Assembly: GCA_045106815.1 (NCBI GenBank)
Contig: JBGCFG010000017.1
Location: 42,518-106,517 of the forward strand
Direction: 5' to 3'
From: JAUIAI01 sp045106815
Lineage (GTDB): Bacteria > Pseudomonadota > Gammaproteobacteria > Burkholderiales > Burkholderiaceae_E
DNA: 64,000 nt
Below are positions 10,101 to 18,419 of this stretch, in pieces (the stretch's first letter is position 1; every line of letters starts with the position of its first letter). The translations under genes were made by a program, and so were the position numbers. A model generated the notes under the pieces. The model worked only from the letters and a program-made list of their open reading frames with translations. It was not told the origin of the DNA and ran no database searches.

Positions 10101-10327
10101 CGGGCATTGATCCTTATGCATTTCGAGTCTGCTACTCGCTCGAATTGCAGGTTAAGGCAAGCTTGTCTGGGTTTGGTGGACTGGTCTGCACATCGCATGC
10201 TAACGATGGCTCTTTCAAAGGCGCAACGGGTTTGCTCACACGGCAGGCGTTTGACGGTTCTGGCAATCCAATCGGAGATGTTCGAACGCTTGATTTTGAG
10301 CATTTCTATACTTCACCCTTTCTTTGA
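7109..10327 (+). CDS. Very large lipoprotein of unknown function
   Basis: About 1,072 residues. A lipobox (LVASC followed by GGG) directly after a hydrophobic stretch indicates a lipid-anchored envelope protein; residues after the Cys (GGGSN) do not show an inner-membrane Asp. I place the start at TTG 7109, because GGGGAG (7097-7102) lies six bases upstream and this gives an ideal short signal peptide (MFKAAPICLG...). ATG codons at 7052 and 7073 in the same frame lack ribosome sites. After a Gly/Asp-rich linker comes an Ig/transthyretin-like segment (GAIVVVKNRDLDVLGQAVVD), then long repetitive beta-rich regions possibly forming a propeller (NVYVLNSDGDVYWINADQ). No enzyme motif seen. It lies nine bases before the WD40-caspase gene, almost certainly in one transcript. 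Confidence 0.75.
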   Translation: MFKAAPICLGVVVLFLVASCGGGSNPEPTNTASQCIATNSVKSGAAGDHSNPNEGEGDGAGGGDGGGEGDGNGSLGQFFGAIVVVKNRDLDVLGQAVVDEKGEVNVAIGKCEEAVEIAFVGADGATYYDEATGQREPFPAGSELRSRIDKFGKNFSVTPYTEAAVRLMDSAGSGALSVSGVSKASGEIDSLGWLEEWSTAIATKAISSKAGQQFDGQAVRMANQRIGEVMTDQVPGIYRPRKSDGTFGVLDITAAATALNDTNFKIPGTLRDNVVGHRGAVVAGLIESGGDFLINESRPAVIVAEQFAADLSDGKLDLHSLDGPLLTGGQAPAYTFESLWRSKTVGAGESVGLAGEPALVDKVEGTPIAAYRSGLSSIYFAPDAPTGGFTTGTTANQQVELTAAGVVTVARSIAAGFKTNEWYENTRFGSPEKGVVPGRFVDVKVGTRGQVAALAKDRKSISFTSPFELYQVTGREFPGFAVGDGNRERRRSTAIGILDAAINLDNTTIRIDDAFQGEQRIVAYTPSPGDRTFRGGQKPDVLAVLQQGSLVGASRAAPQAAIQLVSPAEGLLGIAYDKLVPPANDPQTGNSIGSVSFPYQGPRRLFGLTRNGQVKTWLEEAGTNAREGRVLNVPGRAVLLASESVTNVYVLNSDGDVYWINADQAVAPSLGSRFTVTDLNPASIPRRYELNQVIKVDLGDRKACWIGRSEAIICGSGEVYRWEEQYAQVDYRNANSAFSSRVTVPVSIGSAELVNGTNQRQSAIWRFSGVESQYAIIDGESIFTEGMSYLLVDGSITNRESLLGLRNLDLPTLRFDDPGRSAGPEFRRGINGSQYQRALTTAFSEQRRDLSLRSTFSTDGAQHQLDMSIQRLGDDRFALGLVVDGGRNQQEWPNIEIKLKLNRGGLGFNGLRASNLTGGDATFVAGDNQPLFDSTDSGPGQLSNVPAFQGPVVAEASSELPLDRGLSQWQAFYRDPVLSTATFGDAAIRSSVKLLLVSGIDPYAFRVCYSLELQVKASLSGFGGLVCTSHANDGSFKGATGLLTRQAFDGSGNPIGDVRTLDFEHFYTSPFL

Positions 10328-10336
10328 TATGACCTT

Positions 10337-13300
10337 ATGAATGCTGCCAGAGAGGGGTCAGTCGTCACCCGGCTGATCCTTGCCGTCTTCTGTATTTCCA
10401 TTGTTGCGACCGCTGCTGCACAGCCCGAGGACAAGCCTGGCGGCATACTGAAGATCGAGATGGGCGCGCACGCTGCACCAGTGAGACGTATCGCGGTCGA
10501 TGAGGAGCGTGGGCTGGTTGTCACTGCTTCAGAAGATAAATCTGCCCGTCTTTGGTCACTGAAATCTGGTGAGCTGTTGCACATCTTCAGGCCAAAGATT
10601 GGCGCTGAACGTCTCGGAATTCTTTATGGGGTTGCGATTCACCCCACGAAGGCGATTGTCGCTATTGGCGGGAGTACTGGAGGCGATAACGCCAAGCATG
10701 AGATTCACTTCTTTAACTATGTTAGTCGGCAACACATCAGATCAATAGATGCGCTGGGCGGGGACATAAAGAATCTCGCCTGGGATAGCCAAGGACAGTA
10801 CTTGTTTGCTTCTTATGCTGGCGACAATATGCTGAGGGCATTCGATTGGAGTGGCGCTCTGGCGTTCGAGCGTAAATTCTCAGCAGCGGTTTATGCGCTT
10901 GAAGCGGCTGCAAACGGGACCGTTGCTGCTGCCTCTCTCAATGGATCAGTCGTAGTCCTAAAGGCTTCGTATGACGGTATCAGCGAGCGGCTCCATTTCT
11001 CAGTCGGAGGCAAAAAGCCTGTTTCTGTCTCGGTTTCTAAAGACGGCCGGCTGCTCGCAGTGGGGTACTTCTCCCGTATGACCCCACCAGAGATTTTTAG
11101 TTTGAGTTCTGGTGACCTCGTTAAGAGGCTCACCATGCCCGGTATTTCTGACGGCGCCCTAGAACGGGTGGAATGGGCTAACGAGGGTAATACTCTGCTC
11201 GTCGGGGGCCGAGGGTATCAAGGGCGGTCTGATCAAATACCTGTGTTTTGGATTGATCCAGAAGCTAACAAAGTCATCGATCAAGTGATTGTGGCTTCCG
11301 ATAGCGTCACAGAGCTAAAAGCGATTGGAACAGACCAGGCGGTCTTTGCTAGCTTTGACGGTGGATGGGGTAGCGTTGCGCGTGGTGGTCTTGAGCATCG
11401 AGTGTCTTCCCCAATACCTGATCTCCGCGGCGCTGAAAATCTACTTGTCAGCGCCGATGCGAAGACTGTTTCTTGGCAGTCCAATCAGTCAAACAGCCAG
11501 TGGTCGTTTGACTTTGCCCAGCGGGTTCTGTCGAAAAAAGCACCAAGTGGATTGCTCTCGCCAAAAGTGAAACTTGGCTTGTTCGACAACCCTCAGTGGA
11601 AGAACACGCGCCAAGTCAAAGTTAGTGGCCAAGAGCTTGCACTTGAGCCTGATGAGTTTTCTCGTTCTCTCACATACCTTCGAAACAAGTCAGGTGACGC
11701 GATAGTGGGGACATCACGTCGGCTGATTCGAGTTGCGGCAAACGGTGAACTGGTTTGGAGTATCGCCACTGCCGGCGAGGTTCGCGCGGTAAACGTCTCG
11801 GCAGATGATAAGTTGGTCGTGACAGCCATGTCAGACGGAAGTCTGCGGTGGTGGCGTACGAGTGACGGCTTGGCGCTACTGTCGCTTCTTGGGCTGTCAA
11901 ACGATCGGTGGATCGCTTGGACTGCGAGTGGGTTTTATGATGCCAGTGTCGGTGCAGATCAATACGCGGGTTGGGTGGTTAATCGCACAGACGAAAGCAC
12001 CGCGGATTTCTACTCGCTAAAACAGCTAAGAAATCGGTTTAATCGACCCGCCGTCATTGACGAAGTGTTTAGAAGCATGAATGAGCCGCAGGCAATAGCT
12101 TTGGTCAACGCACGAGAGAACTCTGGATCAAAAGTCCGACTGGCCGATGAGAAAGCTGACTCTTCATCACAGGTCGGTGCGTCTGTTTCTGTTTCCAAGA
12201 TCCTTCCTATTGGTTTCCCCCCTGTATTTGATGTGACACCTGAGTCACTGAGGGTGACGCCCCATGGAAAGCTGGAGATTCCTTATCGCGTGCGTCCAAA
12301 CGGCGAGAAGATAACAGTCACCGCAAGGGTGAACGGTAGGCCAGCCCGCGGATTGTCTGATGAAGCTAGTCATTCAGGTAACCGCAAGACTATCACCGGC
12401 GTTGTCTCAATAGACTTACCTTCAACTGACGCCTCAGTTTTACTGATTGCCAAGAACTCGTTTGGTGTGTCTGCGCCTAGGCAATATGACTTTTATGCGG
12501 CGTCACTTGAAAAGCCTCTAGCGCCAGTCGCCGAAACTGAACAGAGCGCAACTTTTATAGAAAAAGAGGCGCGACCAGCGAGTCTGAAAGAAACGTCTTT
12601 GGCAACCGAATCTACGCGACGAATGGCTGAGCGCCTACTATTGCCCGTGGCGGAGCCAAGAGTTGAAACAGCACCCTTGACGGTAGTGTCGTTACCCGAT
12701 GCAAATAGTGCGCTAAGCGTTGCCGCTCTACCACCAGTAGCGGCGGTCTCTCAGTTCTCTGCTCCGCCTGAGAAACACGCAACCATGCATATTCTTGCCA
12801 TTGGTGTTAGTGACTATGCCGTTCCCGCATATCGACTAGAGTTTGCCGCAAAGGATGCATTGGATCTTGGTCGCGCGCTGGACAGGCAGGCCACTAAGCA
12901 ATTTGATCAGGTGGTGCTGAGGACACTGGTAGACAAGCGCGCAACGCGGTCTTCAATCGTACAGGCATTGCAAGCGTTTAAGGAACAGGTTGGGCCTGAC
13001 GATACCGGTGTTTTGTTTTTGGCTGGGCACGGTGTCAATTCGCGGCAGGGGAAATACTATTTTCTACCCCATGACGCAAATGTCGAGGATCTAGCCAATA
13101 CTGGTGTGCCCGAAGATTCGCTGCGGTCTGCACTCAGTGGCGTACGTGGAAAAGCGTTGATGCTGGTCGATACCTGTTATGGCGGTGCTGCGCTCAGCCG
13201 GGCAGGGAGTGTTGAGTTGGCGACTATTGCGAATGATTTGTCATCCCCTGAGAACGGAGTGGTCGTGTTTGCCGGAAGCTCTGGGCGGCAACTATCAGAG

Positions 13301-13510
13301 GAAAATGCTGCGTGGAGTAACGGTGCGTTTACCAAAGGATTGTTGGCTGGCATCAATGGTGACGCTGACCCCTACAGCACCGGTAACATTACCGTGCTTG
13401 GACTCATTCACTATGTCTCGCAATATGTCACTCGACTAACTGAGGGGCGCCAGACGCCCGTTGCAATACTGCCAACCGGGGTACCGGATTATTCAATTGC
13501 CTTGCTGTGA
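10337..13510 (+). CDS. Exported WD40-repeat caspase-like protein (peptidase C14 family)
   Basis: 1,057 residues. A signal peptide is likely (hydrophobic core LILAVFCISIVATAAA). WD40-type blades fill the N-terminal half (for example HAAPVRRIAVDEERGLVVTA, and VRAVNVSADDKLVVTAMSDG near residue 495). A linker with Pro/Glu-rich sequence leads to a C-terminal caspase fold beginning near MHILAIGVSDY. The catalytic dyad is intact: His898 in FLAGHGVNS and Cys947 in LVDTCYGGA. This is the architecture of bacterial WD40-caspase (orthocaspase-like) proteins. Substrate and partner are unknown, but the preceding lipoprotein is nine bases upstream and is the natural candidate. Export makes a cytoplasmic cell-death role less likely than an envelope proteolysis role. 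Confidence 0.88.
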   Translation: MNAAREGSVVTRLILAVFCISIVATAAAQPEDKPGGILKIEMGAHAAPVRRIAVDEERGLVVTASEDKSARLWSLKSGELLHIFRPKIGAERLGILYGVAIHPTKAIVAIGGSTGGDNAKHEIHFFNYVSRQHIRSIDALGGDIKNLAWDSQGQYLFASYAGDNMLRAFDWSGALAFERKFSAAVYALEAAANGTVAAASLNGSVVVLKASYDGISERLHFSVGGKKPVSVSVSKDGRLLAVGYFSRMTPPEIFSLSSGDLVKRLTMPGISDGALERVEWANEGNTLLVGGRGYQGRSDQIPVFWIDPEANKVIDQVIVASDSVTELKAIGTDQAVFASFDGGWGSVARGGLEHRVSSPIPDLRGAENLLVSADAKTVSWQSNQSNSQWSFDFAQRVLSKKAPSGLLSPKVKLGLFDNPQWKNTRQVKVSGQELALEPDEFSRSLTYLRNKSGDAIVGTSRRLIRVAANGELVWSIATAGEVRAVNVSADDKLVVTAMSDGSLRWWRTSDGLALLSLLGLSNDRWIAWTASGFYDASVGADQYAGWVVNRTDESTADFYSLKQLRNRFNRPAVIDEVFRSMNEPQAIALVNARENSGSKVRLADEKADSSSQVGASVSVSKILPIGFPPVFDVTPESLRVTPHGKLEIPYRVRPNGEKITVTARVNGRPARGLSDEASHSGNRKTITGVVSIDLPSTDASVLLIAKNSFGVSAPRQYDFYAASLEKPLAPVAETEQSATFIEKEARPASLKETSLATESTRRMAERLLLPVAEPRVETAPLTVVSLPDANSALSVAALPPVAAVSQFSAPPEKHATMHILAIGVSDYAVPAYRLEFAAKDALDLGRALDRQATKQFDQVVLRTLVDKRATRSSIVQALQAFKEQVGPDDTGVLFLAGHGVNSRQGKYYFLPHDANVEDLANTGVPEDSLRSALSGVRGKALMLVDTCYGGAALSRAGSVELATIANDLSSPENGVVVFAGSSGRQLSEENAAWSNGAFTKGLLAGINGDADPYSTGNITVLGLIHYVSQYVTRLTEGRQTPVAILPTGVPDYSIALL

Positions 13511-13519
13511 AAGCTTTTG

Positions 13520-14857
13520 CTACATCAGACTCGGCAACCACAAATTAATAATCGGATGCTTGAGCAATAGAATCAACGTGACGATATCCATTGCCAGGAA
13601 CCAGAAGATGCCTTTGAAGATTTTCTCAAGGGGTACGCGGTCGCCAACGACGCCCTTCAGTACGTAGACGTTCAGACCAATGGGTGGCGTTATCAGACCT
13701 ATCTCAAGCAGCTTGACCATGATCACACCAAACCAAATGAGGTCAAAGCCCAGTTCCTGAACCACCGGTGTGACGACCAGAAGAGTCAGTAACATAATGC
13801 CCAGTGGATCCATGAATGTGCCCAGGATGATGTAGATCATCGATAAGGCAAGCAGGATGCCAAACGGTGACAACTCGAGCGAAAGCGCCCAACCTGCAAG
13901 GTCGCTGGCAATGCCGGTGATGCCGATGAAGCCGACGAAGATTTTGGCACCCAGGACAACCGCGAACACGCTGGCAACCTGAGAGATTGTTTCAATGACG
14001 GTGGCACGCGCTGTACCCCAGTTCATCCGACGCGAGATGAGTGCCAGGATCCAGGCGCCAGCCGCGCCAATGGCTGCTGCCTCAGTCGGGGTCATGACGC
14101 CCAGGTAAATGCCGCCCATCACAAGAATGAATAGCAGGATTACTGACCATGTGCCCTTTAGCGAACGGAAGCGTTCTGGCCAGCCAACTGCCGCCGGGCG
14201 TGGGGCAAGTTCTGGATTGATCGTCGCGCGCACCCAGATCATCGCCATGTAAATCAGGGCAGACAGCACACCCGGGATGAGACCAGCGAGCAATAGCTTG
14301 CCGATTGATTGCTCCGTAAAGATGCCATAGAGAATCATCAGGATGCTGGGCGGTATGAGGGCGCCAAGCGTGCCGCTAGCCGCGACAACACCTGTCGCAA
14401 GGCCTTCTTCGTATTTATTACGCAGCATCTCGGGCACGGCGAGCTTACCCATTGCGGCAGTGGTGGCGAGACTTGAGCCACTGACAGCCGCAAACATGGC
14501 ACAACCTGCCACCGATGCCATGGCCAGGCCACCAGCGGTATTAGATAGCCAGACGCGAGCTGTGTAGTACAAGTCCCGGGTGAACCCAGCATGAAAGGCA
14601 ACATAGCCCATCATCAAAAACATTGGGATGGCGACAAGCGAGAATGATGAGATAAACGAGAATGGCTCAAACGCCATGTAAGAGATAGCTGCTTCCCAGC
14701 CACGCTCAAAATCAAACGGCCGGCCTTCGGGCCAGCCAATGGTGACGATCAAGCCGCTGAACCCGACAATCGCGAGTGCAAACGCAATCGGAACTCGCGC
14801 AAAGATGAGCAGCAGGGCGAGTGCGAGTCCAATATAGCCTGTGGTGACCGGGTCCAT
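13520..14857 (-). CDS. dctM: TRAP transporter large permease (DctM-like)
   Basis: Twelve-helix transport subunit of a tripartite ATP-independent periplasmic transporter, 445 residues, full length. Typical DctM segments are seen: ARVPIAFALAIVGF near the start, GSSLATTAAMGKLAVPEM, and the C-terminal GLITPPIGLNVYVLKG. It moves a substrate delivered by the DctP-type protein, driven by an ion gradient, together with the small permease. Its ATG overlaps by one base (TGATG) the stop of the unbroken dctQ frame, showing translational coupling in the ancestral operon. The dctQ gene upstream carries an internal stop, so function of the whole transporter is uncertain. Its 3' end nearly abuts the convergent caspase gene. 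Confidence 0.93.
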   Translation of the reverse strand: MDPVTTGYIGLALALLLIFARVPIAFALAIVGFSGLIVTIGWPEGRPFDFERGWEAAISYMAFEPFSFISSFSLVAIPMFLMMGYVAFHAGFTRDLYYTARVWLSNTAGGLAMASVAGCAMFAAVSGSSLATTAAMGKLAVPEMLRNKYEEGLATGVVAASGTLGALIPPSILMILYGIFTEQSIGKLLLAGLIPGVLSALIYMAMIWVRATINPELAPRPAAVGWPERFRSLKGTWSVILLFILVMGGIYLGVMTPTEAAAIGAAGAWILALISRRMNWGTARATVIETISQVASVFAVVLGAKIFVGFIGITGIASDLAGWALSLELSPFGILLALSMIYIILGTFMDPLGIMLLTLLVVTPVVQELGFDLIWFGVIMVKLLEIGLITPPIGLNVYVLKGVVGDRVPLEKIFKGIFWFLAMDIVTLILLLKHPIINLWLPSLM

Positions 14858-15408
14858 CAGCGCGATTCCAATTCAGCGCTATCCGCCGACAACATGGGAT
14901 CTGGCTCCTCAAACTCCGGGCGTGTCCCGCGCGTCAGATGAGTGATGCCCTCGATTGAATCAAGGAGCAAGCGGCAAGTCATAATGAGCACGCCAAAAAA
15001 GACTGCGAATCTGGAGGGATACTCTGGCAGCTCTAGCGTGCCTTAGTTGTACGCCAGCACCTCCCAGGACGATTGAAAGTCTTGCCATGTGGCGTAGCTG
15101 ATCAGACAAAAAATCAAGAAGCCCAGTACATTGCCGAACACTTCAAAGTAGTACTGGTTGTGTTTGGAGAACCAGTCGCTAACCAGGGTAACCGTAACGT
15201 GTTGTCGCTTGCGTTGCACATAGGCGAACGGCAGAAACACCAGAAACACCATAAGCAACTCGTTGAACACGATGTCGTCGGGTATTGGCGCGTTAAAGAA
15301 GTAACGCCCAATGACGGAGACGACCGTAATGCTCAGCATCACAAAAAACGCAATTGCGGCGGCGATGACCAGCGTACGATCAACTGCCATGGAGAAGCGG
15401 GTGAGCAT
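14857..15408 (-). pseudogene. dctQ: TRAP transporter small permease (DctQ-like) interrupted by in-frame TAA
   Basis: Small four-helix subunit of the TRAP transporter. From ATG 15408 the frame encodes 121 residues ending SSWEVLAYN at a TAA stop (15043-15045). The same frame then continues for 61 more codons, GTLELPEYPSRF and onwards, including a clear last membrane helix (FAVFFGVLIMTCRLLLD), to a TGA at 14857-14859 that overlaps the dctM start. LPEYPSRF is the conserved region just before helix 4 in DctQ proteins. The gene is thus a single nonsense change from full length (183 codons): a pseudogene, a site of read-through, or a base-calling error. Without helix 4 the truncated product should not assemble normally with DctM. 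Confidence 0.85.
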
Positions 15409-15493
15409 TGCGGTTCCTGTTGAGGCAAAACTGGGGATACGGGCAGACCGTGCATCTGCCCGCGGCTAGCACACTAGCGCTTTAAGCGGCGCC

Positions 15494-16576
15494 TTACTTT
15501 CTCGCCCAGGGGTAGCCTTTGGTGGCAAGTTCTTCTTCATACTTCGCACGGAGTTGGTTCAAATCCGCAACGATCTTCTTGCCATCAATGTTCTTCTTTT
15601 CGACCTTGGCAATCCAATCTTCAACAAAGACCGAGCCAGCTTCTCGCCATTTGCTTCGCTCCGCTTCGTCCATTTGATGGAACGCAATTTTTTTGCCGTC
15701 GATACCGTCCACTAGTTCCTTGCGATACTTCTCAACTTGTTCTATGAAGAGACGGGCGGCGACTTCAACATACTCATCGCTGACCTCAAGAAGGATATCT
15801 TGCAGATCTTTGGGCATGCCGTTGAAGGTTCTGAGGTTAATGCCCATGCCAAAGCCGAGAACCTGGCCCATCTGAACTTCAGTGATGTGGTCAGCTACCT
15901 CGTAGTGTTTGTAGGCTCGAACAGCGGGGATGTAATTGATCGTGGCGTCAACCGTGCCTTTGTCGAGTGCCTGATAAACCTCGCCAAAGCCAACCCGTAC
16001 AGGTGTTGCCCCAAGGTTCTTGAGCAGTGCACCCCAGCCACCCGTTGCTCGAATCTTTTTTCCTTCAAGGTCGGCCGCCGTCAGGATTGGTGTGCCGCGA
16101 GACAAGATGTCTACTGAGCCGGTCGTGTGATTAGCCAGAATTTTGACGTTTTTCTTAGCCGCTTCTTTTTGTAGCGCAGGCGTGCTCTTTCTGAGGTCTT
16201 GCCAGGTCCGCATACCTACCCAGACATCGCGGCCACCGAATGGCGCATTGGCCAGATTCCAGACGGGTAAATCCGCTGGTGTGTACAGGCCAAGAATAGT
16301 GCCGGTGTCTACCAGGCCTGAGCCAACGGCTTTCTGTGTTTCCTCTGCCTTCACAAGCGCCTGGCTCCAGAAGATTTCAACTTCAATTCGGCCTTCGGAG
16401 CGTTTTTTGAGTTCATCAGCCCACCACATCATGGCCTGCGGGCGTGAGCCGCGCGGTGGTCCCAGATCGGAATAGCGAAGCTTGTATTCCTGTGCGCTGG
16501 CAGCGCCGGCCCCGGTCATACAGGCAATTGCTGTGACAATTGCCCTCGTGGCAAGCCGCTTGGCTGCTGTGCTCAT
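15494..16576 (-). CDS. dctP: TRAP transporter substrate-binding protein (DctP-like)
   Basis: Periplasmic solute-binding protein of 360 residues. A Sec signal peptide ends near GAASAQEYKLRYSD. The family fold is recognised from GSRPQAMMWWADELKKRS, ADLEGKKIRATGG and the PAVRAYKHYEVADH region. The Arg in KIRATGG is in the position that usually binds a carboxylate group of the ligand, so an organic acid is likely. ATG 16576 has GGGGAGA five bases upstream. It is the first gene of the P-Q-M operon. The divergently transcribed neighbour is an AtuA-family gene, so the imported acid could be an isoprenoid-type or branched acid; that is inference from position only. Confidence 0.92.
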   Translation of the reverse strand: MSTAAKRLATRAIVTAIACMTGAGAASAQEYKLRYSDLGPPRGSRPQAMMWWADELKKRSEGRIEVEIFWSQALVKAEETQKAVGSGLVDTGTILGLYTPADLPVWNLANAPFGGRDVWVGMRTWQDLRKSTPALQKEAAKKNVKILANHTTGSVDILSRGTPILTAADLEGKKIRATGGWGALLKNLGATPVRVGFGEVYQALDKGTVDATINYIPAVRAYKHYEVADHITEVQMGQVLGFGMGINLRTFNGMPKDLQDILLEVSDEYVEVAARLFIEQVEKYRKELVDGIDGKKIAFHQMDEAERSKWREAGSVFVEDWIAKVEKKNIDGKKIVADLNQLRAKYEEELATKGYPWARK

Positions 16577-16747
16577 ACTTGTCTCCCCGTGTTAACTGCT
16601 TAGGTAATGGTGAGCCCAGGATAAGCGCGAATCTTGAGCGCGCCTGGTTTCGTTTATTCTCCGTTCATATCGGGCGAACAGCGCTAGCTGAAGGGGCGGC
16701 CTGTTCATGCAGCGCAGCAAAATTGAATCAATCGTAAGGAAACACAA

Positions 16748-18082
16748 ATGCTCAGAATGGGAGCGGGTGCGGGATTTGCTTCGGACCGGCTGGGGCCGGC
16801 AGTTGATCTCGCTGAGAAAGGGCAGCTTGACTGGTTGGTTTTTGAAACCATTGGCGAACGAACGCTGGCCTATGGTCGCCGTGATCGGCAGTTGAACCCT
16901 GAGCGCGGTTACAACCCCAAACTGGCTGCCCGTATGAGAGCGGTGTTGCCCCATTGCCGTGCTAACGGGACCCGCATCATGTCGAACATGGGTGTCGCTC
17001 ATGTCGAAGCGGCGGCGCAGGTCACTATTCAGGTTGCACGCGAGCTTGGCATAAAGGGTTTGAAGGTTGCGGCGCTGATTGGCGACGATGTTTCGGCGCT
17101 CATGCACGGCGATACGGTGTTATTTGACTACGGCGGTCGACGCATTGATGAAGTCGGCAGACCAGTAGTTGGCGCTAATGCCTACCTGGGCATTGATGCG
17201 CTTGCGCCTGCCGTTGCGACCGGCGCAGATGTTGTGATTACGGGCCGGGTGTCCGATCCGTCTCTTTATTTGGCGCCCATCGTGCAGCACTTTGGTTGGT
17301 CCCATAACAATTGGCCACTTCTGGGGCAGGGCACGCTGGTGGGGCATTTGATGGAGTGCGGCATGCAAATCACGGGTGGCTACTTTGGCGACCCCGGGTA
17401 TAAGGATGTCCCGAGACCAGCCGACATTGGGTATCCGATTGCGGACATCCAGGATTCGGGCGAAGTCACGATTTCCAAGCTGCCCGATTCTGGTGGGTTG
17501 GTGAACATGCAAACGGTCAAAGAACAACTGCTCTATGAGGTGCATGATCCGGCGCGCTACCTGACCCCGGATGTGACCGCTGATTTTTCTGGTGTCCACA
17601 TTGCTGAGACTGGATCTGATCAAGTCCTGGTGAGCCAGGCGTCTGGTCGTCAACGGCCAGAACAGTTGAAAGTGACGGTTGGATTCGACGGCGGTTTACT
17701 CGGCGAGGGCAGCGTGAGTTATGCCGGTGTCAATGCGGCTGCGCGTGGACGACTTGCACGCGACACGCTGATCGAACGGTTGGATCGTATGGGAGGTATG
17801 GCGGGCAATTATCGAATTGACGTAGTAGGTCTGAATGCGATGCATGAGACGGCCGGCGCGCAAGAGCCCGAGATAGCTGAAGACGTACAAGTTCGACTGG
17901 CAATGCGCTCTATGGACAGAGAACGGATTGAGATGGCGCTCTGGGAGTTAGAGGCGATGCTGTGCTGCGGTCCGGCCGGCGGTGGTGGGTATCGGGGGTA
18001 CATCACGCCTAGTGTCGTTACTCATTCAGCGATGATTGATCGTGATGCTGTGACCACCCGCGTGGAGGTATACGAGTCATGA
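16748..18082 (+). CDS. AtuA family protein (acyclic terpene utilisation, DUF1446)
   Basis: 444-residue protein of the DUF1446/AtuA family. AtuA is required in Pseudomonas for growth on citronellol-type acyclic terpenes, but its reaction is not settled. Family features include MLRMGAGAGFASDR at the start, SNMGVAHVEAAA, DVVITGRVSDPSLYLAP and GSGEVTISKLPDSGG-like sequence near the middle. ATG 16748 follows AAGGA at 16736-16740. The downstream 108-residue partner overlaps by four bases (ATGA); the two are one protein in some genomes. No atuB-H genes are nearby, so the pair probably serves another hydroxy-acid pathway fed by the adjacent TRAP transporter. Confidence 0.85.
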   Translation: MLRMGAGAGFASDRLGPAVDLAEKGQLDWLVFETIGERTLAYGRRDRQLNPERGYNPKLAARMRAVLPHCRANGTRIMSNMGVAHVEAAAQVTIQVARELGIKGLKVAALIGDDVSALMHGDTVLFDYGGRRIDEVGRPVVGANAYLGIDALAPAVATGADVVITGRVSDPSLYLAPIVQHFGWSHNNWPLLGQGTLVGHLMECGMQITGGYFGDPGYKDVPRPADIGYPIADIQDSGEVTISKLPDSGGLVNMQTVKEQLLYEVHDPARYLTPDVTADFSGVHIAETGSDQVLVSQASGRQRPEQLKVTVGFDGGLLGEGSVSYAGVNAAARGRLARDTLIERLDRMGGMAGNYRIDVVGLNAMHETAGAQEPEIAEDVQVRLAMRSMDRERIEMALWELEAMLCCGPAGGGGYRGYITPSVVTHSAMIDRDAVTTRVEVYES

Positions 18083-18405
18083 AAACACAGTCGGTAAAAG
18101 TTCATGAGTTGGCGCATGCACGCGCTGGTGACAAAGGCAATACGTCTGATGTGTCCGTCTGGGCCTATTCTCCAGAGAATTACTTGTTGCTCAAGGAACG
18201 ACTAACACCAGAACTTGTTAAGCATGCGTTCCCAAATTTGATTCAGGGCGAAGTGGCGCGCTATGAATTGGACAATTTGCACGGCTTGAAGTTCGTGATG
18301 AGTGATGCGCTTGAGGGCGGCGTGAACTCCTCGCTTGGTGTTGACCCGCATGGCAAGTCATGGAGTTTTTTGATTCTTGGCTTGACAATCGATGTGCCCG
18401 TTTAG
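18079..18405 (+). CDS. AtuA-related small protein (C-terminal AtuA domain homologue)
   Basis: 108 residues matching the small domain that is fused to, or encoded directly after, AtuA/DUF1446 proteins. The conserved opening ELAHARAGDKGNTSDVSVW and the central VARYELDNLHGLKFVMSDAL are typical, as is GGVNSSLGVDPHGKSW. It overlaps the preceding gene by four bases, so translation is coupled and the two products very likely form a complex. Function unknown beyond the association. No signal peptide or membrane segment; cytoplasmic. Confidence 0.85.
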   Translation: MKTQSVKVHELAHARAGDKGNTSDVSVWAYSPENYLLLKERLTPELVKHAFPNLIQGEVARYELDNLHGLKFVMSDALEGGVNSSLGVDPHGKSWSFLILGLTIDVPV

Positions 18406-18419
18406 ACCTTCAAGCTAAC

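Noticed and set aside
7109..13510. Anti-phage defence or toxin system built on the caspase protein
   Set aside because: No TIR, nuclease, gasdermin-like or reverse transcriptase neighbour is present, and the signal peptide argues for an envelope location.
15043..15408. dctQ as a naturally short 121-residue protein
   Set aside because: The downstream in-frame codons encode conserved DctQ sequence and the last membrane helix, and end exactly at the dctM start, so the short form is not the ancestral gene.
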